Shown here piece by piece: positions 1 through 8,971 of a DNA stretch of 64,000 nt. Within the stretch, counting starts at the first letter, position 1. Every line of letters begins with the position of its first letter. A model generated the notes under the pieces. That model was not told the DNA's origin, searched no databases, and was given only the letters and a program-made list of their open reading frames with translations. This DNA comes from Niveispirillum sp048066115 (lineage in GTDB: Bacteria; Pseudomonadota; Alphaproteobacteria; Azospirillales; Azospirillaceae). The position numbers and the translations under genes were made by a program. Where the stretch lies: NCBI RefSeq assembly GCF_048066115.1, contig NZ_JBLTYX010000010.1:1-64000 (forward strand), in the 5' to 3' direction.

Positions 1-17
1 ACCGGATTAAAAGCAAT

Positions 18-57
18 ACTGTCAGGGCTCGCCTCCGGCTCGACCTGACCTACGGCG
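18..57. repeat. Family C palindromic repeat, partial copy
   Basis: This is one arm of the inverted repeat seen complete at 31218-31310 and 47009-47101. It begins CTGTCAGGGCTC and ends CGACCTGACCTACGG. The opposite arm would lie left of the window edge, so only half is visible. It sits just upstream of prmB. Confidence 0.7.
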
Positions 58-132
58 CACTTTTCTTGCCCCCGCCGATCCACCCTGCCATCCTGCGCGC
101 CGACCCCGTTTCCAGCCGGAGCAAGTGCCCCC

Positions 133-1074
133 ATGTCCGACCTGTCCCTGCCCGCCACCAGTTCCGTGGCGGCGGAACTGTCCACGGTGCGCGATTTCAT
201 CCGCTATGCCGTTAGCCGCTTCAACCGCGCCGGGCTGGTGCATGGGCATGGGGCCGTCACCGCCTATGACGAGGCGGCGTTCATCGTGCTGGAGACCCTG
301 AAGCTGCCCGTCGATCAGCTGGAACCCTATTTCGATGCCAGGCTGATGCCGGCCGAACGGCTGGCCCTGGCGGAAATCATCCATAGCCGTGTCCTGACCC
401 GCAAACCCGCCGCCTATCTGACCAAGCGCACCTATATCCAGGGCGTGCCCTTCTATGTCGATGACCGGGTCATCGTGCCGCGTTCCTTCATCGGGGAGCT
501 GCTGTTCGGCGACCTGTTCGGTGGCGATCAGGATTTCACCCTGGTCGATGACGTGACTGAGGTTGAAAGCGTGCTGGATCTGTGCACCGGGTCCGGGTGC
601 CTGGCCATCCTGGCCGCCGGCATCTTCCCGCTGGCCAAGGTGGACGCGGTCGACCTGTCGCCCGACGCGCTGGAAGTGGCGAAGATCAATGTCGCCGACC
701 ATGGGCTGGAGGATCGGCTGCAGCTGTTCCATGGCGACCTGTTCAAGCCGCTGAAGGGCCGCAAATACGACCTGATCATCTCCAACCCGCCCTATGTCGA
801 TGCCGAGGCCATGGACAATCTGCCGCCGGAATATCAGGCGGAACCGCGCATGGCCCTGGTCGGCGGCGATGATGACGGCATGGCCATCGTCCACCGCATC
901 CTGAAGGACGCGCCGAAATACCTGAATGCCGGCGGCGGCCTGCTGGTGGAACTGGGCACCGGCCGCCCGGCGCTGGAGGCAGCCTATCCCGACGCCGAAT
1001 TCCTGTGGCTGGAGACCGAGCATTCCTTCGGCGAGGTGTTCTGGATCACACGGGAACAGCTGCTGGAGCTGTGA
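133..1074 (+). CDS. prmB: Ribosomal protein L3 N5-glutamine methyltransferase (PrmB/HemK family)
   Basis: A 313-residue SAM-dependent methyltransferase of the HemK/PrmB group, which methylates a glutamine side chain on a translation protein; for PrmB this is L3 of the 50S subunit. A helical N-terminal substrate-binding domain (about 1-100) precedes the Rossmann domain. The SAM loop is at 147-156 (core CTGSGC), and the NPPY motif that binds the glutamine amide is at 218-221. Length and the long N-terminal domain fit PrmB better than PrmC, but the two are close paralogues and the L3 assignment comes from family resemblance. The mrp operon starts 46 bp downstream on the same strand. Confidence 0.85.
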   Translation: MSDLSLPATSSVAAELSTVRDFIRYAVSRFNRAGLVHGHGAVTAYDEAAFIVLETLKLPVDQLEPYFDARLMPAERLALAEIIHSRVLTRKPAAYLTKRTYIQGVPFYVDDRVIVPRSFIGELLFGDLFGGDQDFTLVDDVTEVESVLDLCTGSGCLAILAAGIFPLAKVDAVDLSPDALEVAKINVADHGLEDRLQLFHGDLFKPLKGRKYDLIISNPPYVDAEAMDNLPPEYQAEPRMALVGGDDDGMAIVHRILKDAPKYLNAGGGLLVELGTGRPALEAAYPDAEFLWLETEHSFGEVFWITREQLLEL

Positions 1075-1120
1075 GCGGCGCAATGCCTGGGCCCTCTGTC
1101 ACGGAAAGGCGGATATCGGC

Positions 1121-3421
1121 GTGATCCTGACGGCCATCCTCGCCATCCTGCTGGCGGCATTCATTGCCCCCACTCTGAACCGCCTGCTCCCCGCCCTGTC
1201 GCATTGGCTGCTGGCGCTGGTGCCGCTGGCGGCGACCATTGGGTTCGCCATGCAGCTGCCGGGTGTGGCGGCAGGGGCAACCGTGACGGAGGCTACGTCC
1301 TGGGCCCCGTCGCTGGGGGTGGCGCTGTCCTTCCGCCTGGACGGTCTGTCGCTACTGTTCGCCCTGTTGATCTGCGGCATCGGCACCCTGATCACGCTCT
1401 ATGCCGGCGCCTATCTGCGCGGCCATCCGCACGAGGGGCGGTTTTTGCTGTTCATCCTGGCCTTCATGGCGGCCATGCTGGGGCTGGTCACAGCCGACGA
1501 CATCATCAGCCTGTTCGTTTTCTGGGAACTGACCAGCATCACCAGCTTCATGTTGATCGGTTTCAACCATGAAGACGCCCGCTCCCGCCGCTCCGCCCTG
1601 CAGGCCTTGCTGGTCACCGGCAGCGGCGGCATGGCACTACTGGCCGGACTGGTGCTGATGGGTCTGGCGTCGGGCGAATGGACCCTGTCCGCCATCGCCG
1701 CCTCGGGCGCCGATCTGCGCACCCATGCGCTCTATCCCGCGATGCTGGTCCTGCTGTTGCTGGCCGCCTTCACCAAGTCGGCACAGGTGCCGTTCCATTT
1801 CTGGCTGCCCAACGCCATGGACGCGCCCACCCCGGTCAGCGCGTACCTGCATTCCGCCACCATGGTGAAGGCCGGTGTCTATCTGCTGGCCCGCCTGAAC
1901 CCCACGTTGGGCGGAACGGAACCCTGGTTCTGGGCACTGGTCCTGGCCGGCGGGGTCACTGCCCTGTGGGGCGGTGCCGTGGCCCTGCGTTCCACAGACC
2001 TGAAGAAGATCCTGGCCTATACGACGCTGATGGCGCTGGGCGTTCTGGTGCTGCTGGTCGGCATCGGCACGGATGGTGCGGTCAAGGCTTTTGCCGGCTT
2101 CCTGCTGGCCCATGCGCTGTACAAGGGGGCGCTGTTCATGGCCGCCGGATCGGTCGATCATGGCACCGGCACGCGCGAGGTGGGGGAACTGGGGGGGCTC
2201 TGGCCGAAAATGCCGGTGACCGGCCTGTGCGTGGCGCTGGCCGCCCTGTCCATGGCCGGCCTGCCACCCTTCCTGGGCTTCATCGCCAAGGAACTGGTCT
2301 ATGACGGCACGCTGGACAGCATCGGGATCGTCGCCGTGCTGGTCCTGGCCAATGCCACGATGGTGGCCGCCGTCGGGCTGGTCTTCGTGAAGCCCTTCCT
2401 GGGGTCGCCCGCCAAGGCGACGGCCCACGCGCATGAGGGCAGCATCGACCTGCTGGCCGGCCCCGCGCTGCTGGCCGCCCTGTCGCTGCTGTTCGGCCTG
2501 TGGGCCGGGCTGCCACAGGGCCTGCTGGCGGCCACCGCCGACGCCGTGAAGGGGGCGCCCCTGGGCCTCGAAATGCACCTCTGGCACGGGCTCACCCCCG
2601 CCCTGGGCCTGTCAGGCCTGACCATCGCGCTGGGCGTGGGGCTGTTCCTGGTCCTGGCGCCAGTCAAGGCGCTGCTGGCCGGGATACAGCGTATCACCCG
2701 CATCGACCATGACCGCGCCTGGGATTGCCAGCTCGCCCTGCTGGACGGCTTTGCCCGCGCCGTCACCGGCCTGTTCCAGAACGGAGCGCTGTCGCACTAT
2801 CTCACCATCATCTTCGCCGGCATGCTCACCCTGCTGGGCGCCACGCTGGTGATGCGCGGCAGCCTGCCCCGCCTGACACCCGGCTTTGCCCCCGGTGACG
2901 CTCTGGGCGTGGCGCTGGCGCTGCTGATGCTGGCCGGCACGGTCGGTGCCATCCGGGCCGGGTCGCGGCTGGCCGCCATCCTGTCGCTGTCGGTGAACGG
3001 CATGTCGGTTGCCCTGTTCTTCCTGCTCTATGGTGCCCCTGATGTCGGCATCACCCAGTTGATGGTGGAAACCCTGACCGCCATGATCCTGGTGCTGGTC
3101 CTGGGCCGCCTGCCCTTGCTGGCACCGGGCAGCGACCGGCCGGCAGCGGCGAAGATCATCCATGCCTTCATCGCCATCGGCCTGGGCGGCGTGGTCACCC
3201 TGATCATGCTTTCGGTGCTAGACCAGCCGCTGCCGCTGGATCTGACCCGCTTCTTCGGTGACACCTCGCTGCTGGAGGCGCATGGGCGCAACGTCGTCAA
3301 TGTCATCCTGGTGGATTTCCGCGGCTTCGACACGCTGGGGGAAATCACCGTGATCGCCACCGCCGGCCTGGGCGTCTTCGCCCTGATGAAGGCACGGCTA
3401 CGGCGGAAGGAGCGGACCTGA
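1121..3421 (+). CDS. mrpA: Mrp Na+/H+ antiporter subunit A
   Basis: A 766-residue polytopic membrane protein related to NADH dehydrogenase subunit ND5/NuoL. It is the large subunit of the Mrp-type monovalent cation/proton antiporter. The N-terminal part is the proton-conducting antiporter module; the C-terminal part (about 600-766) carries the extra MrpA helices (MrpB-like/MbhE-like). I chose the GTG at 1121 because AAAGGCGG lies 8 nt upstream and the protein then begins directly with the first helix; the frame stays open further upstream into prmB. The stop overlaps the mrpB start by one base. First gene of a complete mrpABCDEFG operon. Confidence 0.9.
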   Translation: MILTAILAILLAAFIAPTLNRLLPALSHWLLALVPLAATIGFAMQLPGVAAGATVTEATSWAPSLGVALSFRLDGLSLLFALLICGIGTLITLYAGAYLRGHPHEGRFLLFILAFMAAMLGLVTADDIISLFVFWELTSITSFMLIGFNHEDARSRRSALQALLVTGSGGMALLAGLVLMGLASGEWTLSAIAASGADLRTHALYPAMLVLLLLAAFTKSAQVPFHFWLPNAMDAPTPVSAYLHSATMVKAGVYLLARLNPTLGGTEPWFWALVLAGGVTALWGGAVALRSTDLKKILAYTTLMALGVLVLLVGIGTDGAVKAFAGFLLAHALYKGALFMAAGSVDHGTGTREVGELGGLWPKMPVTGLCVALAALSMAGLPPFLGFIAKELVYDGTLDSIGIVAVLVLANATMVAAVGLVFVKPFLGSPAKATAHAHEGSIDLLAGPALLAALSLLFGLWAGLPQGLLAATADAVKGAPLGLEMHLWHGLTPALGLSGLTIALGVGLFLVLAPVKALLAGIQRITRIDHDRAWDCQLALLDGFARAVTGLFQNGALSHYLTIIFAGMLTLLGATLVMRGSLPRLTPGFAPGDALGVALALLMLAGTVGAIRAGSRLAAILSLSVNGMSVALFFLLYGAPDVGITQLMVETLTAMILVLVLGRLPLLAPGSDRPAAAKIIHAFIAIGLGGVVTLIMLSVLDQPLPLDLTRFFGDTSLLEAHGRNVVNVILVDFRGFDTLGEITVIATAGLGVFALMKARLRRKERT

Positions 3422-3816
3422 TGGACAGCCTGATCCTGCGCACATCCGTCCGCCTGCTCCTGCCCCTGATGATGCTGTTCAGCATCTTCATCCTGTGGCG
3501 CGGGCATAATGAACCCGGCGGCGGTTTCGTGGGCGGGCTGATCTGCGCCGTCGGTTTCGCCCTGCATGCGCTGGCCTTCGGCGTGGATGCCATGGTGAAA
3601 CTGCTGCGCGCCGATCCGCGCTCCATCCTGGGGGCCGGGCTGCTGCTGGGTGTCGCCTCCGGCTTCATCGGCGTCCCCACGGGTGAGCCCTATATGACCG
3701 CGCAATGGCTGGGTGGCCTGGGCACGCCGGTCCTGTTCGATATCGGCGTCTATCTGGTCGTGGTCGGCGGCATCCTTTCCATGGTCCGCGCCCTGATGGA
3801 AGAGGGGGCGGGCTGA
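3421..3816 (+). CDS. mrpB: Mrp antiporter subunit B (MnhB domain)
   Basis: A 131-residue membrane protein with about four hydrophobic segments. It has the conserved Mrp-B signature around residues 22-40 (RGHNEPGGGFVGGL). Required for assembly of the heptameric Mrp complex. The ATG shares one base with the mrpA stop and the stop shares one base with the mrpC start, so translation is very likely coupled. Confidence 0.93.
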   Translation: MDSLILRTSVRLLLPLMMLFSIFILWRGHNEPGGGFVGGLICAVGFALHALAFGVDAMVKLLRADPRSILGAGLLLGVASGFIGVPTGEPYMTAQWLGGLGTPVLFDIGVYLVVVGGILSMVRALMEEGAG

Positions 3817-4175
3817 TGGAAACCATCATGGCCCTGGCCGTGGGCGGCATGGTCGCCGGTGCGGTCTATCTGTTCCTGTCGCGGCAGTTCCTGCGCGTGC
3901 TGTTCGGCGTGGTCTTGCTGTCCAACGCCGTCAATGTCGCCATCCTGACCGTGGGCCGCCTGACCCCGGGTCAGCCGCCGCTGATCGCCCCGGGCACGGA
4001 GATCCTGGCCCAGGGCGTGTCCAATCCCCTGCCCCAGGCCCTGATCCTGACCGCCATCGTCATCGGTTTCGGTTTGCTATCCTTCGCGCTGGCGCTCGGC
4101 TGGCGCGCCTATCAGGAGTTGGGAACCCTGGACAGCGGTGCCATGCGCGCGGCGGAACCGGAGGACGGCCTGTGA
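3816..4175 (+). CDS. mrpC: Mrp antiporter subunit C (NuoK-like)
   Basis: A 119-residue, three-helix protein homologous to NuoK/MnhC. The reading frame is open upstream to 3705, but the ATG at 3816 overlaps the mrpB stop in the same way as the other junctions of the operon and starts the protein at the expected residue, so it is preferred. The stop overlaps the GTG of mrpD (GTGA). Confidence 0.92.
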   Translation: METIMALAVGGMVAGAVYLFLSRQFLRVLFGVVLLSNAVNVAILTVGRLTPGQPPLIAPGTEILAQGVSNPLPQALILTAIVIGFGLLSFALALGWRAYQELGTLDSGAMRAAEPEDGL

Positions 4176-5725
4176 GTGCCTGGCTGGTCACCGCCCCCAT
4201 CCTGACCCCGCTGGCCACCGCGGCACTCTGCATGGTCGCCTGGAAGCACCCGGCTGCCCAGCGTGCCCTTTCCCTGGCCGGCAGCTTCACGCTGATGGTC
4301 CCGGCCGGCCTGCTGATCTCGCGTGTGACCGATAACGGGGTGCAGGTGGCGCAGATGGGCGCCTGGGCGGCACCCTTCGGCATCACCCTGGTCGCCGATC
4401 CGCTGGCCGCGATGATGGTGCTGGTCGCCTCCATCATGGGTTTCTGCTGTGCGCTGTACGCCATGGGCGATATCGACCCGGTGCGGGAGGGCGGCGGCTT
4501 CCACCCCGCGTTCCAGGTGCTGATGACCGGCGTCTGCGGTGCCTTCGTCACCGGCGACCTGTTCAACCTCTATGTCTGGTTCGAGGTGATGCTGATCAGC
4601 AGCTTCGTCCTGCTGTCGCTCGGCGGGGAAAAGCGACAGATCGACGGAGCGGTGAAATACGTGGCCATCAACCTCGTGGCGACCGCCTGCCTGCTGCTGG
4701 CCGTGGCTTTGCTCTATGGCGTCACCGGCACGCTGAACATGGCCGACCTGTCGCAGCGCCTGCCCCACGTCGCCAACCAGGGGCTGGTCAGCGCCATTGC
4801 GGTGCTGTTCATCATCGCGTTCGGGATGAAGGCGGCCCTGTTCCCCTTCTTCTTCTGGCTGCCCGCCGCCTATCACACCCCGGCAGCCTCCGTGCAGGCC
4901 ATCTTCGCCGGGCTTTTGACCAAGGTCGGCGTCTATGCCCTGCTGCGGGTCTTCACCCTGATCTTTGTCGGCGATACCGGCTGGACCCACTCCATCCTGC
5001 TCTGGCTGGCCGGGATCACCATGATCCTCGGCGCGCTCGGATCGCTGGCGGTACGCGACCTGAACCGTGCCTGGTCCTGGCAGGTGGTGGCCCATATCGG
5101 ATCCATGACCATGGGGCTGGCCATCGGCACGCCGCTGGCGCTGGCCGCCACCGCCTTCTATCTGGTGCACGACATCGTGGTGAAGACCAACCTGTTCCTG
5201 GGCGCGGGCATCGTGCGGCGTCTGGCCGGCGGGATGGCAGATTACGCAAGCCTGGGCGGGCTGTTCAAGGCGGCCCCCTGGCTGTGCATCCTGGTGTTCG
5301 CGCCGCTGGGATCGCTGGCCGGTTTCCCGCCCTTGTCGGGTTTCTGGGGCAAGCTGCTGCTGGTCCGCGCCGGGCTGGAGACGGAACATTATATCATGGT
5401 CGCGGCATTGCTGGTCACCGGCCTGCTGACCATCTGGCTGGTCGGCCGCGTCTGGGTGGAGATGGTGTGGAAGGCTCCGGCCGAGGCCCCCACCCCGCTG
5501 CCCCCCACCTTCCGCACCACCGCCCTGATCCTGCCCCTGGTTCTGCTGTCGCTGATCACCATCGGCATCGGCGTACAGCCTGAACGGCTGCTGGCCGCCG
5601 CCGGCCGGGTGGGCGACAGCCTGTACGATCCCAGCGCCTATGTGGAGGCTGTGCTGGGCATCACCCCCGACCAGGGCCAGCCGACCCTGGTCGGCGAACT
5701 GCCACCGCAGGGGGACGCGCCATGA
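4172..5725 (+). CDS. mrpD: Mrp antiporter subunit D (NuoM/N-like)
   Basis: A 517-residue polytopic protein of the ND2/ND4/NuoM-N antiporter-like family. It is the second proton-channel subunit of Mrp. Start is GTG overlapping the mrpC stop by 4 nt; its stop overlaps the ATG of mrpE by 4 nt. The conserved helix with a central Lys (about residues 205-225, around GMKAALFPFFFWLP) matches the proton-translocation region of this family. Confidence 0.92.
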   Translation: MSAWLVTAPILTPLATAALCMVAWKHPAAQRALSLAGSFTLMVPAGLLISRVTDNGVQVAQMGAWAAPFGITLVADPLAAMMVLVASIMGFCCALYAMGDIDPVREGGGFHPAFQVLMTGVCGAFVTGDLFNLYVWFEVMLISSFVLLSLGGEKRQIDGAVKYVAINLVATACLLLAVALLYGVTGTLNMADLSQRLPHVANQGLVSAIAVLFIIAFGMKAALFPFFFWLPAAYHTPAASVQAIFAGLLTKVGVYALLRVFTLIFVGDTGWTHSILLWLAGITMILGALGSLAVRDLNRAWSWQVVAHIGSMTMGLAIGTPLALAATAFYLVHDIVVKTNLFLGAGIVRRLAGGMADYASLGGLFKAAPWLCILVFAPLGSLAGFPPLSGFWGKLLLVRAGLETEHYIMVAALLVTGLLTIWLVGRVWVEMVWKAPAEAPTPLPPTFRTTALILPLVLLSLITIGIGVQPERLLAAAGRVGDSLYDPSAYVEAVLGITPDQGQPTLVGELPPQGDAP

Positions 5726-6195
5726 TCCTGCTGGCTATCAATCTGCTGCTGGCGCTGGCCTGGATGGGCATCAATGCCGATTTCAGCCTGTCCGGCTTCA
5801 TCATCGGTTTCATCCTGGGCCACCTGATCCTGTGGCTGGCCCGCCCGCTCTATCCCGGCCAGCGTTATTTCCGCCGCCTCTGGGGCGGCAGCGCCTATGC
5901 ACTGTGGCTGGCGAAGGAGATTTTCGTCTCCTCCTGGAAGGTGGCCAAGGCCGTGCTGGGTATGGGTGATCCCATCCGCCCCGCCATCATCGCCATCCCA
6001 CTGGATGCGAAGAGTGATTTCGAGATCACGCTGTTCGCCTGCTCCATCACCCTGACACCGGGCACCCTGACCCTGGACATCGCCCCCGACCGCCGCACCC
6101 TCTATATCCACGCCATGTTCGCATCCGACCCTGATGCCGTGCGGGAAGAGACCAAGGCGACCATGGAACGCCGCATCCTGGAGGTGCTGCGATGA
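5722..6195 (+). CDS. mrpE: Mrp antiporter subunit E
   Basis: A 157-residue MnhE-family subunit. Two N-terminal hydrophobic segments (about 1-45) are followed by a soluble domain with the typical LTPGTLTLDI sequence. It starts by ATGA overlap with mrpD and ends with ATGA overlap into mrpF, in keeping with a single polycistronic message. Confidence 0.93.
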   Translation: MILLAINLLLALAWMGINADFSLSGFIIGFILGHLILWLARPLYPGQRYFRRLWGGSAYALWLAKEIFVSSWKVAKAVLGMGDPIRPAIIAIPLDAKSDFEITLFACSITLTPGTLTLDIAPDRRTLYIHAMFASDPDAVREETKATMERRILEVLR

Positions 6196-6494
6196 CGCCG
6201 TTCCTGGCCACTTGCATCACCATCGCGCTGGCCTTGCTGGTCCTGGCGCTGTGCCTGTCGGTATACCGGGTGCTGCGCGGGCCGACGCGGGGCGACCGGA
6301 TCGTCGCCATCGACCTGTTCGGTGTGCTGGCCGTGGCCCTGATCGCCTTGTTCGCCATCTGGATGGACCGGGCGGTGTTCCTGGATGCCGCCATCGCCCT
6401 GGCGCTCGTCGCCTTCTTCGGCACCGTCGCCTATGCCCGCTTTGTGGAGGACAAGGCCGCCCGCAACCGGACCAAGGAGGATGGCGATGAATGA
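6192..6494 (+). CDS. mrpF: Mrp antiporter subunit F
   Basis: A 100-residue, three-helix MnhF-family subunit. The GPTRGDRIVAIDLFGV region around residues 30-45 is characteristic. The start overlaps mrpE by 4 nt and the 3' end overlaps the start of mrpG by 8 nt. A strong AAGGAGG at 6474-6480, inside the mrpF 3' end, serves mrpG. Confidence 0.92.
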   Translation: MTPFLATCITIALALLVLALCLSVYRVLRGPTRGDRIVAIDLFGVLAVALIALFAIWMDRAVFLDAAIALALVAFFGTVAYARFVEDKAARNRTKEDGDE

Positions 6495-6852
6495 AGCCTG
6501 GCACGCCCTGGTCGGCATCCTGGCCGTGCTGGGGGCCCTGTTCTGCGTCATCGCCGCCATCGGCGTGGCCCGCCTGCCCGATGCGCTGACCCGCATGCAT
6601 GCCAGCAGCAAGGCCGGCACCCTGGGCTGCGGCCTGATCCTGGCCGGGGTCGCCCTGTTCCACCCGCAGGTGGATGTGCTGGCCCGCGTCATCGCCGCCA
6701 TCCTGTTCCTGTTGCTGACCACGCCTGTGTCCGCCCACATGATCGGCCGCGCCATCCATGCCAGCCGTGAACGGCTCTGGTCCGGCACGGTGCGCGACGA
6801 GTTGCGGGGGACAAAGGATGATCCGGGCGAACGGTTGGGTAGAAAACATTAA
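6487..6852 (+). CDS. mrpG: Mrp antiporter subunit G
   Basis: A 121-residue MnhG-family subunit with three hydrophobic segments and the conserved DALTRMHASSKAGTLG region (about residues 30-46). Three in-frame ATG or earlier starts are possible; 6487 is chosen because AAGGAGG ends 6 nt before it. Last gene of the operon, followed by a family A repeat (6877-6960) and no obvious U-tract terminator. Confidence 0.92.
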   Translation: MNEAWHALVGILAVLGALFCVIAAIGVARLPDALTRMHASSKAGTLGCGLILAGVALFHPQVDVLARVIAAILFLLLTTPVSAHMIGRAIHASRERLWSGTVRDELRGTKDDPGERLGRKH

Positions 6853-6876
6853 ACCAACGGCAAGCCCCCTCGCCGT

Positions 6877-6960
6877 TGTAGGCCGGCGACCGCCGGCCCG
6901 CGCCCACATGGGCGCGTGAGCCAAGCCGACGGATGTCGGCGCCCGGCGCCTGAGGGAACA
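6877..6960 (+). repeat. Family A structured repeat, copy A1
   Basis: An 84-bp element with three hairpins in order: GGCCGGCG.CCGCCGGCC; then GCGCCCA/TGGGCGC; then, after AGCCAAG, a stem GCCGAC/GTCGGC around GGAT. It ends GGCGCCTGAGGGAACA. The same order recurs at 20606-20687 (minus), 26710-26790 and, in part, 22672-22735 and 37121-37145. Here it lies 3' of mrpG in the sense direction. Confidence 0.85.
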
Positions 6961-7002
6961 AAAAAACCTTCAACCTTCCGTAACGTCACCCGGATTAATC
7001 GC

Positions 7003-7032
7003 TTGAGGTTGCGTTTTCGCTCCCGATATAGG
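7003..7032 (+). promoter_or_regulatory. Candidate -35/-10 promoter for fadD
   Basis: TTGAGG at 7003-7008 and TATAGG at 7027-7032 are separated by 18 bp, about 52 bp before the fadD start. The match to the housekeeping consensus is moderate and no transcript data are available. Confidence 0.35.
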
Positions 7033-7084
7033 TCAATCAAAGGCGCGACGCTGGAGCGCGCCAAGAGCATACCGGGAGGGCAAA

Positions 7085-8794
7085 ATGGCCGAAGCCGCCA
7101 TCAAGACGAACGCGCGCGACCCCTTCATCTGGGAGAAGAGCTACCCGTCGGGTGTCAGCTGGGACATCGATCTGCCGGCGCAATCCCTGCCCGATATGCT
7201 GGACGCCTCCATCCGGCGTTTCCCCAACAATCCCTGCCTGGATTTCCTGGACAAGAAATACACCTATGCCCAGGTCGGCTCGCTGGTCGACCGGTTCGCG
7301 GCGGGCTTGCAGAAGCTGGGCCTGAAAAAGGGGCAGAAGGTCGGCCTGTTCCTGCCCAACACCCCCTATTCGGTGATCTGTTTCTTCGGCATCCTGAAGG
7401 CCGGCGGCACGGTGGTGAATTTCAACCCGCTCTACGCGGAACGTGAAATCGCCCACATGATCAATGACAGCGAGGCCGACTGGATGGTCAGCCTCGACCT
7501 GAAGGTCACGTACGACAAACTGGCCAAGATGTTCGGCCAGACCCGCCTGCAGAAGATCATCGTCGTGCCCATGGCCGACATCCTGCCGTTTCCCAAGAAC
7601 TGGCTGTTCCCCATCGCCAAGCGCAAGGATGTCGCCGACATCCCCCATGACGACCGTCATGTCCGCTTCAAGGCGCTGACCGCCAATGACGGAAGCCCGG
7701 CGCCCGTCACCATCGACGCCGTCAACGACATCGCCGTGCTTCAATACACGGGCGGCACCACCGGCGTGCCCAAGGGCGCGATGCTGACCCATTTCAACAT
7801 CACCGCCAACACCCGCCAGGCCGTCACCTGGTTCAACGAGGCAGAGGATGGCAAGGAGCGCATGCTGGGCGTGCTGCCCTTCTTCCATGTCTTCGCCATG
7901 ACCTGCGTGATGAACCTGACCCTGATGAAGGGCGGGGAGATCATCCTGCTGCCCCGGTTCGAGCTGGACCAGGTCATGGACGTCATCGACAAGAAGAAGC
8001 CGACCCAGTTCCCGGCCGTGCCCACCATCTATACGGCCATCAATAATCACAAGGACGTGGGCAAGTACGACCTGTCCTCCATCAAGCTGTGCAATTCCGG
8101 CGGCGCGCCGCTGCCGGTCGAGGTGAAGGCACAGTTCGAGAAACTGTCGGGCTGCAAGCTGGTGGAAGGCTACGGCCTGTCGGAAAGCTCCCCCATCGCC
8201 ACCATCAACCCGCCCCATGCCAGCCGCGCCGGCTCGATCGGCCTGCCTGTTCCCGGCACCCAGATCCGCATCATCAGCCTGGAGGACCGCACAACGGAGA
8301 TGCCCCGGGGCGAGCGCGGCGAGATCTGCATCATCGGCCCGCAGGTGATGAAGGGCTATTGGAACAAGGAAGAGGCGACGCGCGACACGCTGGACGGCGA
8401 CATGCTGCATACCGGCGATGTCGGCTATTTCGACGAGGATGGCTATATCTTCATCGTCGACCGCATCAAGGACATGATCCTGGCCGGCGGCTACAACGTC
8501 TATCCGCGCAATGTGGAAGAGGCGATCTATCAGCATCCCAACGTCGCCGAATGCATCGTCCTGGGCGTGCCCGACCCCTATCGCGGCCAGACCGTGAAGG
8601 CGTACATCAAGACGCGCGAGGGCTGCGCGCTGTCGAAGGACGACATGAAGGCCTTCCTGCATGACAAGCTGTCGACCATCGAACAGCCCAAACTGTACGA
8701 GTTCCGCGACGAACTGCCCAAGACCATGATCGGTAAGCTATCGCGCAAGGCGCTGCTGGACGAGCTGGAGGCGGAGCAGAAGAAGGCGGGGTGA
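7085..8794 (+). CDS. fadD: Long-chain fatty-acid-CoA ligase
   Basis: A 569-residue member of the ANL (AMP-forming) superfamily that activates fatty acids to acyl-CoA through an acyl-adenylate. The phosphate-binding loop YTGGTTGVPKG is at residues 221-231, followed by the GYGLSESSP motif and the adenylation hinge region DGDMLHTGDVGYFDEDGY. The C-terminal KMIGKLSRK-type tail carries the catalytic lysine. Start is ATG with GGGAGGG 6 nt upstream. It faces recQ, with palindromic repeat B1 between the two stops. Length fits FadD rather than short-chain acyl-CoA synthetases. Confidence 0.88.
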   Translation: MAEAAIKTNARDPFIWEKSYPSGVSWDIDLPAQSLPDMLDASIRRFPNNPCLDFLDKKYTYAQVGSLVDRFAAGLQKLGLKKGQKVGLFLPNTPYSVICFFGILKAGGTVVNFNPLYAEREIAHMINDSEADWMVSLDLKVTYDKLAKMFGQTRLQKIIVVPMADILPFPKNWLFPIAKRKDVADIPHDDRHVRFKALTANDGSPAPVTIDAVNDIAVLQYTGGTTGVPKGAMLTHFNITANTRQAVTWFNEAEDGKERMLGVLPFFHVFAMTCVMNLTLMKGGEIILLPRFELDQVMDVIDKKKPTQFPAVPTIYTAINNHKDVGKYDLSSIKLCNSGGAPLPVEVKAQFEKLSGCKLVEGYGLSESSPIATINPPHASRAGSIGLPVPGTQIRIISLEDRTTEMPRGERGEICIIGPQVMKGYWNKEEATRDTLDGDMLHTGDVGYFDEDGYIFIVDRIKDMILAGGYNVYPRNVEEAIYQHPNVAECIVLGVPDPYRGQTVKAYIKTREGCALSKDDMKAFLHDKLSTIEQPKLYEFRDELPKTMIGKLSRKALLDELEAEQKKAG

Positions 8795-8836
8795 GGGGCT
8801 GCGATAAGTCTGGGCTGCCGGGCGTCCAAAAATATC

Positions 8837-8923
8837 AACCGTCACCCCGGCGAAGGCCGGGGCCCAGGTCGTAGAGCGAAGCGCTTGTCACTTGGGCCCC
8901 GGCTTCAGCCGGGGTGACGGTTG
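8837..8923. repeat. Family B palindrome, copy B1
   Basis: The arms ACCGTCACCCCGGCGAAGGC and its near-complement ending GGGGTGACGGTT flank a short centre, giving an almost perfect inverted repeat of about 87 bp. It lies between the convergent genes fadD and recQ, where it could act as a bidirectional terminator. Related copies are at 18836-18954 and 33032-33117. Confidence 0.85.
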
Positions 8924-8971
8924 AGGGTACGGCAACGAAGGGGCCCACAATCTTCGGGAAGAGTCACTCCC